Assembly (NCBI GenBank): GCA_964016885.1
Contig: OZ024759.1
Coordinates: 6,214,933 to 6,278,932, forward strand
Reading direction: 5' to 3'
From: Eledone cirrhosa
Lineage: Eukaryota; Mollusca; Cephalopoda; Octopoda; Eledonidae
Length of the DNA stretch: 64,000 nt
Positions within the stretch are counted from its first letter, which is position 1. Each line of letters opens with the position of its first letter. Below are positions 27,386-36,100 of the stretch, piece by piece. The notes under the pieces were generated by a model, which was not told the DNA's origin, made no database searches, and saw nothing but the letters and a program-made list of their open reading frames with translations. Both the position numbers and the translations under genes were made by a program.

Positions 27386-27612
27386 GTCATGTCAGAGGTA
27401 TAGCTGTACTCACCACTCTTGGCCAAATGCAGGGATGGTGAGGCTGTTTAACCCAGAGCTGGGTAAACTCATTTCTACAGCTGAGTGAACTGGAGAAACG
27501 TGAAATAAAGTGTTTTGCTGAAGAACACAATGCAAAGCCCGGTCCGAGAATGGAACTCACAACCTCGTGATTGTAAGCCCAAGCTCTAACCACTAAGCCA
27601 TACACTTTCACT
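27386..27612 (-). mobile_element. tRNA-derived SINE
   Basis: Read on the minus strand from about 27611, the sequence begins like a tRNA gene. An A-box-like TGGCTTAGTGGT with AGAGC follows the start, and about 35 bases later comes a B-box-like GAGTTCCATTC. A tRNA-unrelated body follows that includes CCAGTTCACTCAGCTGTAG. This architecture, with an internal RNA polymerase III promoter, defines tRNA-derived SINEs; molluscs and cephalopods carry many with this head. The B box departs from GGTTCRANNCC, so the copy is diverged and probably not transcribed. An AATAAA at 27504 lies within it on the plus strand. The distal boundary is uncertain. The 74-codon minus-strand frame over it is a by-product. 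Confidence 0.75.
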
Positions 27613-27642
27613 ACATATTATCCACCAAAATTTCCAGTTGAA

Positions 27643-27682
27643 AATAAAAGCATGAAAATATTTTATTTCACCTCAAAATAAA
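27643..27682 (+). promoter_or_regulatory. Candidate polyadenylation signals for ANAPC1
   Basis: AATAAA hexamers occur at 27643-27648 and 27677-27682, the first canonical ones after the stop codon outside the SINE. If used, the 3' UTR would be about 0.7 kb and would carry the SINE in antisense. The AT-rich context means chance occurrence is quite possible. Confidence 0.3.
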
Positions 27683-27689
27683 TTGCTTC

Positions 27690-27945
27690 AAACAATTTTT
27701 TTTTTCTTGTTAAATATAATAAAATGTGAATATTTATGTTTTTAAATGATCTTTTAGTATTCTTTTGTATTGACTTAGTTTTGATTTTTATCAGAATATT
27801 TCTAGTGAAAGATACTGCATGTGGTAATCAAATCATTTTGAAAATAATCAAGAATTCTGAGAAATTTAGTCAGTAATTATTCGTTCTCAACCTACACCAC
27901 CAGTTAAATTAAATTGAATAAAATAAATGGTTTATGAGTGAAACC
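27690..27945. other. AT-rich spacer, nothing recognised
   Basis: This is AT-rich sequence with a T9 run near 27698. No open frame, repeat signature or RNA gene was recognised. Confidence 0.5.
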
Positions 27946-27974
27946 TTTAAGAGCACGGCAAAGATAGACAGCTG

Positions 27975-28313
27975 AACGTATTCCACCAGTGGTGCCTATG
28001 AATGATCCTTCGTATGTCCTGGCACGACTGAGTGCAAAACAAGGAAATCCTGTGGAGCGCCGAGTCATTGACACTGCAGAGGATGGTTATGGAACGCTGG
28101 TGATGCCTGGCTGGCCATATTCTGCACCTGTCCAACAAACGACACTCGAAAACAGCAATGAACTGGACTCCACCTGGTGGCAAACGGAGTCGGGGTCCCC
28201 CCAGGATCATCTGGCGACAAACGTTCCCAAAAGACCTGATGGCAGCCAACATCACTTGGCAGGGATGTGAAAAAGCTGCTAATTGTGACTATTGGCGACT
28301 ACTTAATGCTTGA
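27975..28313 (+). pseudogene. LINE endonuclease/reverse transcriptase C-terminal remnant, decayed
   Basis: One continuous frame of 113 codons reads as the C-terminal tail of a LINE polyprotein. In order it has a VFHQWCL-like block, an ILRMSWHD block, an LAGHILHLSNKRHSKTAMNW block, and TPPGGKRSRG followed by IIWRQTFPKDL. It ends at TGA 28311-28313. Such 'GH.LRM ... GRP..TW' endings follow the RT domain in many invertebrate non-LTR elements. Three internal TGA codons (for example 27999-28001) interrupt it, consistent with CGA-to-TGA or TGG-to-TGA decay. The RT and endonuclease domains are absent. The wording differs from the LINE at 28762-30732, so this is a different family. The exact clade was not determined. 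Confidence 0.7.
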
Positions 28314-28761
28314 TGGGCTGAAAGGTGTCGAAGAAACTAAGACTAAGAGTTTACGATGGTTTTCAAAGCCACAGGTAAAACATCAGAAACCACAGGTAAA
28401 ACAAATTTCATCTCCAACGTGTGGTCCTGGTTTGATCGTCAGTTGCTGGAAAATCAGTTCTTGTATATATAGATGTGTGCGTGTGTATAAATATATATAT
28501 ATATATATAATATGTGTGTAGAAAGATATTTGAAATTTCAACTTCAACATTTATAGATGAAATATATGTTTTCAAGGTTACCTCCCTTGAAATACTTGGC
28601 AGACGATAATGAAAATGGTCGTTTATATTTCTCTAAAATATATATTTATTTATATTTCATTCATAACACTAGAATGTATATTGTAGATATATTTATTATG
28701 TAATATATATTATAGATATATTTATAATTCACTGATATTCCGTAAATATATCAAATATATA
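28314..28761. other. AT-rich spacer with a mixed TG/TA microsatellite
   Basis: This is intergenic sequence with a compound simple repeat at about 28463-28520 (TGTGTGCG followed by (TA)n). The last about 50 bases (28713-28765) contain CACTGATATTCCG or its surroundings followed by AATATATCAAATATATA. That block is nearly repeated at 30925-30975 on the far side of the neighbouring LINE. The 84-codon frame over 28267-28521 runs into the microsatellite and is not credible. Confidence 0.5.
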
Positions 28762-30380
28762 AGACAGGCAAGGCAGCTGGGCCTTCGGAGATAGTTGCTG
28801 AGATGTTGAAGGCATCTGGTATGGTGGGACACACTATGGTCACCCGTATAGTTAACCAAGTAATACAGAATGGGGTCCTACCAAAAGACTGGCGTAGCAG
28901 CATCATCATTAACTGCTACAAGGGTAAAGGGGATGCTCTAGATAGGGGAAACTATAGAGGCATTAAGTTAGTTGACCAGGTCATGAAGGTCACAGAAAGT
29001 TATAGCACAACTAATCAGAGAGCGAATTGATCTAGATGAAATGCAGTTCGGGTTTGTGTCAGGTAAAAGTACCACAGATGCTCTTTTCATTGTACGACAA
29101 CTACAAGAGAAGTACCTAGCAAAAGTAAACCCCTCTACTTAGCTTTTGTAGACCTGGAGAAAGCCTTTGACAGACTCCCCGCCCGATTATCTGGTGGGCT
29201 CTTAGAAAACTATGTGTAGATGAATGGCTTGTGAGAGCTCTACAAGCCATGTATAAAGAAACAGCCAGCAAGGTTAGAATTAACAATGAATATAGTGAAG
29301 AATTTAGTGTAAAAGTTGTTCATCAAGGCTCTGTCCTTAGCCCCCTCCTATTTATTATTGCCCTTCAGGTTATAACAGGAGTTCAAGACCGACTGCCCAT
29401 GGGAACTCCTATACGCAGATGATCTAACGCTCATAGCTGAATCAATGGCTGAACTAGAGAAGAAATTCCAAACATGGAAGCATGGCCTAGAATCAAAAGG
29501 CCTTAAAGTTAACTTGTCCAAGACTAAAGTTCTGGTTTGTAGAAAGGAAAATAGGGCACCGTTTCCCATCCGGGAAATGGCCATGCTCAGGAAAGGAGTA
29601 GGCAAAAATTACATCTTATGTCCCAAATGCAAAGTATGGGTACATAAAAGATGTAGTGGGATCACAGGTAAACTATCTAAGAACGTAGACTTTATATGTG
29701 GCCAATGCTCAGGTGCAATAAGTAGCAGGTGTCCACAGGATACTAGCTCCTATTGCCCAGATGGTTCTATAGAAATAGTGGAGACCTTCCGTACCTGGGT
29801 GACGAAATCAGCAGTGGGGGAGGGTGTTCTGAAAGTACAGTAGCCAGAGTCAGAACGGGATGGAAAAAGTTCAGAGAGCTTATACCATTATTAGCCGCTA
29901 AAGGGTTCTCTCTAAAAATGAAAGGCAGGCTGTATGATGCCTGTAAACGAACAGCAATGCTACATGGCAGTGAGACATGGGCATTGTGTGCAGAGGACCT
30001 GCGCAGGCTGGAAAGGAACGAAGCATGCATGCTCCGTTGGATGTGTAATAGTAATATACGTGAACGGCAAAGCATAAATGAGCTAAGTGAGAAATAAGGA
30101 ATAAGAGGGATCAGATGCTATTTACTCGAGAGAAGACTACGTTGGTATGGCCACGTGATGCGCATGAAAGACGACAGCTGTATAAAAAAGTGCAGGGTGA
30201 TCAAAATTGATGGTAGCCACGGAATAGGTAGACCCAGAAAAACCTGGGATGATCTGATAAATTCCGACCTCACACACATCTCTCTAAGATAATGTCACTG
30301 GACCGAGATCTTTGGCACCACGCAGTAATACAGAAGACCTGCCTTACCTATGTACAAAGCGAAACCTACAGTCAGTAGGC
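28762..30380 (+). pseudogene. Reverse transcriptase of the plus-strand LINE, frameshifted
   Basis: The order of recognisable blocks is as follows. KDWRSSIIINCYKGKG and DRGNYRGIKL (28890-28975) are fingers/palm motifs. A FVDLEKAFDR palm block is at about 29145-29171, and HQGSVLSPLLF at about 29319-29351. The YADDL active-site region is near 29410, where it is out of frame with the preceding block. After it come ELEKKFQTWKHGLESKGLKVN, a C-x2-C...H-x3-C...C-x2-C zinc-binding motif (29618-29710), WKKFRELIPLL (29861-29893), ARLE-like and CMLRWMCNSNI (30028-30060), and RRLRWYGHVMRM with GRPRKTWDDLI to about 30260. The frame is broken near 29000, 29130, 29405, 29790 and 30290, so no protein can be made. 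Function once: target-primed reverse transcription of the element's own RNA. Confidence 0.85.
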
Positions 30381-30732
30381 AACTCGTAACCAAATATACA
30401 CCCCAATCCCACTACCCCTACCCTATCCTCCCACTCCCACCAACACCACGAGATAATGAGATGGAGATCGTGTAGGTGTCACGACAAAAACACACAGTCC
30501 ACGCTGTAATGTGGCCGTGTATGTAACAGGATAAAAACCTCCCAGTTCCACACTGTAAATGTGGTTGGTGTTAGGAAGGGCATCCAGCCATAGAAAACCC
30601 GCCAGATAATCCTATATGAGTGAGACACGGTCATCCGACCAACCTTGCCTCAAGTGGGACAACTCCCGTCTAACCCATGCTAGCGTGGAAGAAGGACGTT
30701 AAACGATGATGATGATGATGGTGGTGGTGATG
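30381..30732 (+). other. 3' UTR and tail of the plus-strand LINE
   Basis: Non-coding tail containing GTTGGTGTTAGGAAGGGCAT near 30563 and a TAACCCATGCTAGCGTGGAA block near 30672. It ends in a GATGATGATG/GGTGGTGGTG run at about 30705-30732. The same blocks occur, reverse-complemented, at 31545-31715 in the minus-strand LINE. A related fragment lies at 30755-30915. The terminal triplet run is the usual 3' end of this family and fits target-primed integration. Confidence 0.75.
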
Positions 30733-30754
30733 TATATAATGTGTGTGTGTGTAG

Positions 30755-30915
30755 ATTATCATTATCATCATCATCACCATTTTGTCCATATTTCCACTCT
30801 AGCATTGGTTAGATGAGTTGTCCTGTTGTGAGACTGTCCTGTTGTGAGATTGTCCTGTTGTGAGACTGTCCTGTTGTGAGACAAGCCAGATTAGAAGACC
30901 ATGCCTTGCTCATTC
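30755..30915 (-). mobile_element. Inverted LINE/SINE tail fragment
   Basis: Read on the minus strand, this short block has the same order as the LINE tails next to it. It has a GAGCAAGGCATGGTC segment, a GACAACTCATCTAACC segment, a CTAGAGTGGAAA segment, and then an ATGATGATGATAATG-type triplet end. It carries only the last about 150 bases, so it is a severely 5'-truncated insertion or a SINE that shares the tail. It contains an internal 16-bp tandem expansion listed separately. Confidence 0.6.
30819..30882. repeat. 16-bp x 4 tandem repeat
   Basis: TGTCCTGTTGTGAGAC occurs four times head to tail (30819-30834, 30835-30850, 30851-30866, 30867-30882) with one substitution, the final C to T in copy 2. 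The corresponding position of the minus-strand LINE tail (near 31588-31601) has a single TGTCCTGTTGTGAG. The expansion therefore arose in this copy. Confidence 0.95.
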
Positions 30916-30975
30916 AGAACAGATACAGATATATTTCACTGATATATATGTAGAATATATCAAATATATATTATA

Positions 30976-31291
30976 ACAGGTATGTGTCCCTGGCATCCGC
31001 GGTCCCAGTTATTTGTGGAATATTCCTCAGAACCTAATAATTGTTTGTGATAACCACCGCATATTCGCGGAATTGTAAATATCTTCTGCAATTTGTTTAT
31101 GGCATTTTTCCTGGCAATATATATTTTTTCACACTTTTTAACGCCAAATTATTAACAACAATAAACTGTATTTGCCGGCCTATATCTTACGTTATGTTTT
31201 CACATTTATAGGCATCCAATATTTGTGGTTTTTCACTGTTCACGAGTGCTCTAGGAATGTAGCCCCCGAGAAATACTGGGAGACTATTGTA
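30976..31291. mobile_element. Probable Tigger/pogo-like MITE
   Basis: A block of about 315 bp has ends that are imperfect inverted repeats. The left end reads CAGGTATGTGTCCCTGGCAT at 30977. The right end, read in reverse complement from 31289, is CAATAGTCTCCCAGTATTTC followed by TCGGGGGCTACATTCC. CAGTAGTCCCC-like ends with internal CCGCGG or TTCGCGG motifs are typical of Tigger-type (TcMar) MITEs. A TA dinucleotide follows the right end; the left flank is TATAA, so the target-site duplication is not exact. No transposase frame is present. Confidence 0.55.
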
Positions 31292-31540
31292 TATGTTTCA
31301 CAGATATCACTGTCAAATTCAGTCCTGAGAATAATTTCTTAACGTCAGTTTGAACAGAGAGAGGTGAGAGATTTCTGGCCGGATATGTCCGGTTGAAATA
31401 GCAGAATAAAGTGGTAGCGAGTGACTCTACACCCTCTTGTAAGTGATATATCTAAGCTGCACCCTGTGGAGAAAATAGCAAAAGTATTGCTGAGCCAGCA
31501 ACACCAACTACATGGGAATCAGGGGCCTTGACACAGATAC
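31292..31540. other. Spacer with a short dispersed-repeat fragment
   Basis: About 31345-31395 matches part of the MITE in the ANAPC1 intron: GAACAGAGAGAGGTGAGAGA here against GAACAGAAAGAGGTGAGAGA at 21311, each followed by TTCTGGCCGG. The rest is unassigned. Confidence 0.5.
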
Positions 31541-33118
31541 ATCATCAGCACTGTTTGACTTCCACTCTTCCACCCTAGCATGAGTTAGACGGGTTGTCCT
31601 GTTGTGAGCAATGCCAGGTCAGGTGACCATGTCTTGCTCATACAGGAACTGATGCTGGCTTGATTTCTACAGCTGGATGCCCTTCCTAACACCAACCTCA
31701 TTTACAGTGTGGGCTGGGTGCTTTTTTTCTGTGGCGCCTACATGTCCACTTCACATTGTGGGCTGGATGCTTTTTTTTGCAGTGAGAGGGGGGTGGGGCA
31801 TATTGTCTATATGCTTCAGCTTCAGCTCGTTCCTGTGGGAGGTCAGGTCTGCTGTATTACTGTGTGACGCCTATGAGAGGTGCAATTGGGCAAGGTCGGC
31901 CTTTATCACCTCATCCCAGGTCTTCTTGGGTCTCCCCACTCAGCGGCTTCCATCGACTTCCAGTGTTCTGCACCTTTTTATGCAGCTGTCATCCTTTATA
32001 CACACCACATGCCCATACCAACACAACCTCCTCTCCTGCACACAGCATTTGATTCCTCTTATGCTCAGTCTCTCTCTCAATTCATTTATGCTTTGCCGTT
32101 CGCATATATTACATCCATTGGAGCATGAAGGCTTCGTTTTTTTCTAATCTATGCAAGTCTTCCACAGACAGCGCTCAGGTCTCACTACCATGTAACATTG
32201 CTGTTCGTATACACACATCATACAGTCTGCCTTTCTTTTTGAGAGAAAGCATTTTGCAGCTAGCAGTGGCAGTAGTTCCCTGAACTTTTTCCATCCCATG
32301 CTTACCCTGGTTACTGTACTTTCCAAACACCCACCTCCGCTGCTAATTCGGTCACCTAGGTAGCAGAAGCTGTCTACTGTTTCTACAGAGCCCTCCCAGA
32401 GATTGGTGGTACTTGTTTCTTGTGGCCGTTTGCTGCTTGCTGTCCCAGCACAGCTGCTACATGTGAAGCCTACATTCTTAATTAAGCTTCCTGAGATCCT
32501 GAGTTCTGTGCACGAGGACCTTAGTCTTTGTCAGGTTGACCCTGAGACACTTTCTTTCTAGTCCCTGCTTCCATGTTTGGAATTTCTTCTCTAGTTCTAC
32601 CATAGATTCAGCTATAAGTGCGAGGTCATCCGCATACAGGAGTTCCCATGGGCATCTGGTCTGAAACTCCTCCGTTATTGCCTGCAGGACTATGATGAAC
32701 AGGAGAGGGCTAAGAACAGAGCCCTGGTGGACCCCAACCTGTACGCTAAATTCCTCGCTATAGTCATTGTTAACACTAACTTTGCTGACTGCTCCCTTAT
32801 ACATGGCTTGTACAGCTTTCACAAGCCATTCATCTACTCCTAGTTTTCAAAGAGCCCATCAGAATATGTCACGTGGAACTCTGTCGAAGGCTTTTTCCAG
32901 ATCGACAAATGCCAGGTAGAGTGGCTTACTTTTTGCTAGGTACTTTTCCTGTAACTTCCTGACAAGGAAGAGGGCATCAGTGGTGCCTTTTCCTGGCAGA
33001 AACCCAAACTGCATCTCATCTAGATTTACCTGGTCCCTAATCAAATGTGCTATAACTCATTCCGTTACTTTCATGACCTGGTCCATCAGCTTTATACCTC
33101 TATAGTTTCCTCTATCTA
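31541..33118 (-). mobile_element. 5'-truncated non-LTR retrotransposon (LINE), minus orientation
   Basis: This is the same family as 28762-30732 but inverted. On the minus strand it begins at 33118 within the DRGNYRGIKL segment and runs through the RT palm, the C-terminal domain and the tail. It ends in a GATGATG run (CATCATC on the plus strand at 31541). At its 5' end LINE sequence matches the sister copy up to CTATCTA (33118) and then changes abruptly into the minisatellite. The lost 5' part could be an original truncation or a deletion during minisatellite growth. Confidence 0.88.
31930..33118 (-). pseudogene. Reverse transcriptase of the minus-strand LINE, broken
   Basis: Read on the minus strand: MDQVMKVTE near 33080, then LDEMQFGFLPGKGTTDALF and YLAFVDLEKAFDRVPRDIF to 32859. 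An interruption at 32823-32858 follows. Then come QVGVHQGSVLSPLLFIIVLQ, an intact catalytic YADDL, and a KKFQTWKQGLERK-like segment to 32478. An internal deletion joins the segment after TKVLVHRTQDLRKL directly to a NVGFTCSSCAG segment, so the first half of the zinc-binding motif seen in the sister copy is missing. WKKFRELLPLLAAKCF and a decayed C-terminal region follow (32330-31930). Frameshifts and stops rule out function. Confidence 0.85.
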
Positions 33119-36100
33119 TGTGGCTGCTATGAGTGGCTGTGTGGCTGTGTGTGGTTGTGTGTGGCTGTGTGTGGCTGTGTGGCTGTGTGACTGTGTGTGG
33201 CTGTGTGTGGCTGTGTGTGGCTGTGTGTGGCTGTGTGGCTGTGTGTGGCTGTGTGGCTGTGTGTGGCTGTGTGGCTGTGTGTGTGTGTGTGGCTATGAGT
33301 GGCTGTGTAGCTGTGTGTGTCTGTGTGGCTGTGTGTGGCTGTGTGTGGCTGTGTGGCTGTGTGTGGCTGTGTGGCTGTGTGTGGCTGTGTGTGGCTGTGT
33401 GGCTGTGAGTGGCTGTGTGGATGTGTGTGGCTGTGTGGATGTGTGTGACTGTGTGGCTGTGTGTGGCTCTGTGGCTGTGTGTGGCTGTGTGACCGTGTGG
33501 CTGTGTGTGGCTGTGTGTGTGTGTGTGGCTGTGTGTGGCTGTGTGTGGCTGTGTGTGTCTGTGTGTGGCTGTGTGTCTGTGTGTGGATGTGTGACCGTGT
33601 GTGGCTGTGTGTGGCTGTGTGTGGCTGTGTGTGGCTGTGTGTGGCTGTGTGGCTGTGTGTGGCTGTGTGTGGCTGTGTGGCTGTGTGTGGCTGTGTTGCT
33701 CTGTGTGGCTGTGTGTGGCTGTGTGTGTCTGTGTGTAGCTGTGTGTGGCTGTGTGTGGCTGTGTGGCTGTGTGTGGCTGTGTGTGGCTGTGTGGCTGTGT
33801 GTGGCTGTGTGGCTGTGTGTGGCTGTGTGTGGCTGAGTGGCTGTGTGGATGTGTGTGGCTGTGTGTCTGTGTGGCTGTGTGTGGCTGTGTGGCTGTGTGT
33901 GGCTGTGTGTGGCTGTGTGTGGCTGTGTGGCTGTGAGTGGCTGTGTGGCTGTGTGTGGCTGTGTGTGGCTGTGTGGATGTGTATGGCTGTGTGTGGCTGT
34001 GTGTGGCTGTGTGTGGCTGTGTGTGGCTGTGAGTGGCTGTGTGTGGCTGTGTGGATGTGTGTGGCTGTGTGTCTGTGTGGATGTGTGTGGCTGTGTGTGA
34101 CTGTGTGGATGTGAGTGGCTGTGTGTGGCTGTGTGGATGTGTGTGGCTGTGTGTGACTGTGTGGCTGTGTGTGGCTGTGAGTGGCTGTGTGTGGATGTGT
34201 GTGGCTGTGTGTCTGTGTGTGGCTGTGTGGATGTGAGTGGCTGTGTGGATGTGTGTGGCTGTGTGTGACTGTGTGGCTGTGTGTGGCTGTGTGACCGTGT
34301 GGCTGTGTGTGACCGTGTGGCTGTGTGTGGCTGTGTGGCTGTGTGTGGCTGTGTGGCTGTGTGTGTGTGTGTGGCTGTGTGTGGCTGTGTGGCTGTGTGT
34401 GTGTGTGTGGCTGTGTGTGGCTATGTGGCTGTGTGTGGCTGTGTGTGGCTGTGTGTGGCTGTGTGTGGCTGTGTGTGGCTGTGTGGCTGTGTGTGGCTGT
34501 GTGGCTGTGTGTGGCTGTGTGGCTGTGTGTGGCTGTGTGGCTGTGTGTGTGTGTGTGGCTGTGTGGCTGTGTGTGGCTGTGTGGCTGTGTGGCTGTGTGT
34601 GTGTGTGTGGCTGTGTGGCTGTGTGTGGCTGTGTGTGGCTATGTGTGGCTGTGTGTGGCTCTGGCTGTGTGTGGGTGTGTGGCTGTGTGTGGCTGCGTGT
34701 GGCTGTGTGTGGCTGTGTGTGGCTGTGTGTGGCTGTGTGTGGCTGAGTGGCTGTGTGGCTGTGAGTGGCTGTGTGTGGCTGTGTGTAGCTGTGTGTGGGT
34801 GTGTGGCTGTGTGTGGCTGTGTGTAGCTGTGTGTGGCTGTGTGGCTGTGTGTGGCTGGGTGGCTGTGTGTGGCTGTGTGGCTGTGTGTGGCTGTGTGTGG
34901 CTGTGTGGCTGTGTGGCTGTGTGTGGCTGTGTGTGGCTGTGTGGCTGTGTGTGGCTGTGTGTGGCTGTGTGTGACTGTGTGGCTGTGTGGCTGTGTGTAG
35001 CTGTGTGTGGCTGTGTGGCTGTGTGTGGCTGTGTGTGGCTGTGTGTGGCTGTGTGTGGCTGTGTGGCTGTGTGTGGCTGTGTGGCTGTGTGACTGTGTGG
35101 CTGTGTGGCTGTGTGTGGCTTTGTGTGGCTGTGTGGCTGTGTGTGGCTGTGTGGCTGTGTGTGGCTGTGTGTGGCTGTGTGTGGCTGTGTGTGGCTGTGT
35201 GGCTGTGTGTGGCTCTGTGTGGCTGTGTGGCTGTGTGTGGCTGTGTGTAGCTGTGTGTGGCTGTGTGGCTGTGTGTGGCTGTGTGGCTGTGTGTGTGTGT
35301 GGCTGTGTGTGGCTGTGTGTGGCTGTGTGTGGCTGTGTGTGGCTGTGTGTGGCTGTGTGGCTGTGTGTGGCTGTGTGTGGCTGTGTGGCTGTGTGTGGCT
35401 GTGTGGCTGTGTGTAGCTGTGTGTGGCTGTGTGGCTGTGTGTGGCTGTGTGGCTGTGTGTGGCTGTGTGTGTGTGTGGCTGTGTGTGGCTGTGTGTGGCT
35501 GTGTGGCTGTGTGTGGCTGTGTGGCTGTGTGTGGCTGTGTGTGGCTGTGTGTGGCTGTGTGGCTGTGTGTGGCTGTGTGTGGCTGTGTGGCTGTGTGTGG
35601 CTGTGTGTGGCTGTGTGTGGCTGTGTGGCTGTGTGTGGCTGTGTGTGGCTGTGTTGCTGTGAGTGGCTGTGTGGCTGTGTGTGGCTGTGTGTGGCTGTGT
35701 GTGGCTGTGTGGCTGTGTGTGGCTGTGTGTGGCTGTGTGGCTGTGTGTGGCTGTGTGTGGCTGTGTGGCTGTGTGGCTGTGTGTGGCTGTGTGTGGCTGT
35801 GTGGCTGTGTGTGGCTGTGTGTGGCTGTGTGTGGCTGTGTGTGGCTGTGTGTGGCTGTGTGGCTGTGTGTGGCTGTGTGTGGCTGTGTGTGGCTGTGTGT
35901 GTGTGTGGCTGTGTGGCTGTGTGGCTGTGTGTGGCTGTGTGGCTGTGTGTGGCTGTGTGGCTGTGTGTGGCTGTATGTGGCTGTGTGTGGCTATGTGGCC
36001 GTGTGTGGCTGTGTGACTGTGTGGCTGTGTGTGGCTGTGTGTGGCTGTGTGTGGCTGTGTGGCTGTGTGTGGCTGTGTGTGGCTGTGTTGCTGTGAGTGG

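Larger units (their letters stand above)
28762..30732 (+). mobile_element. 5'-truncated non-LTR retrotransposon (LINE), plus orientation
   Basis: The copy starts inside the reverse-transcriptase region with a TGKAAGPSEIVAEMLKASG-like segment. It runs through the RT core, a zinc-binding insert, the C-terminal 'GRPRKTW' domain, a 3' UTR and a GATG-type tail ending at about 30732. There is no endonuclease domain, as expected for incomplete reverse transcription. A second copy of the same family lies inverted at 31541-33118. I cannot assign the clade with confidence; the RT wording is that of a family widespread in molluscs, cnidarians and other invertebrates. Confidence 0.88.

Noticed and set aside
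27540..27612. Functional tRNA gene on the minus strand
   Set aside because: A- and B-box-like elements are present, but the B box is degenerate, I could not pair a full cloverleaf, and SINE body sequence follows directly. It is a tRNA-derived SINE head.
28267..28521. 84-codon plus-strand frame ending in YKYIYIYII
   Set aside because: It starts in the LINE remnant out of its frame and ends in a TA microsatellite.
31677..32147. Plus-strand frame of 156 codons and two overlapping ones
   Set aside because: They lie antisense to the 3' part of the minus-strand LINE, which explains the sequence; the translations show no domain.
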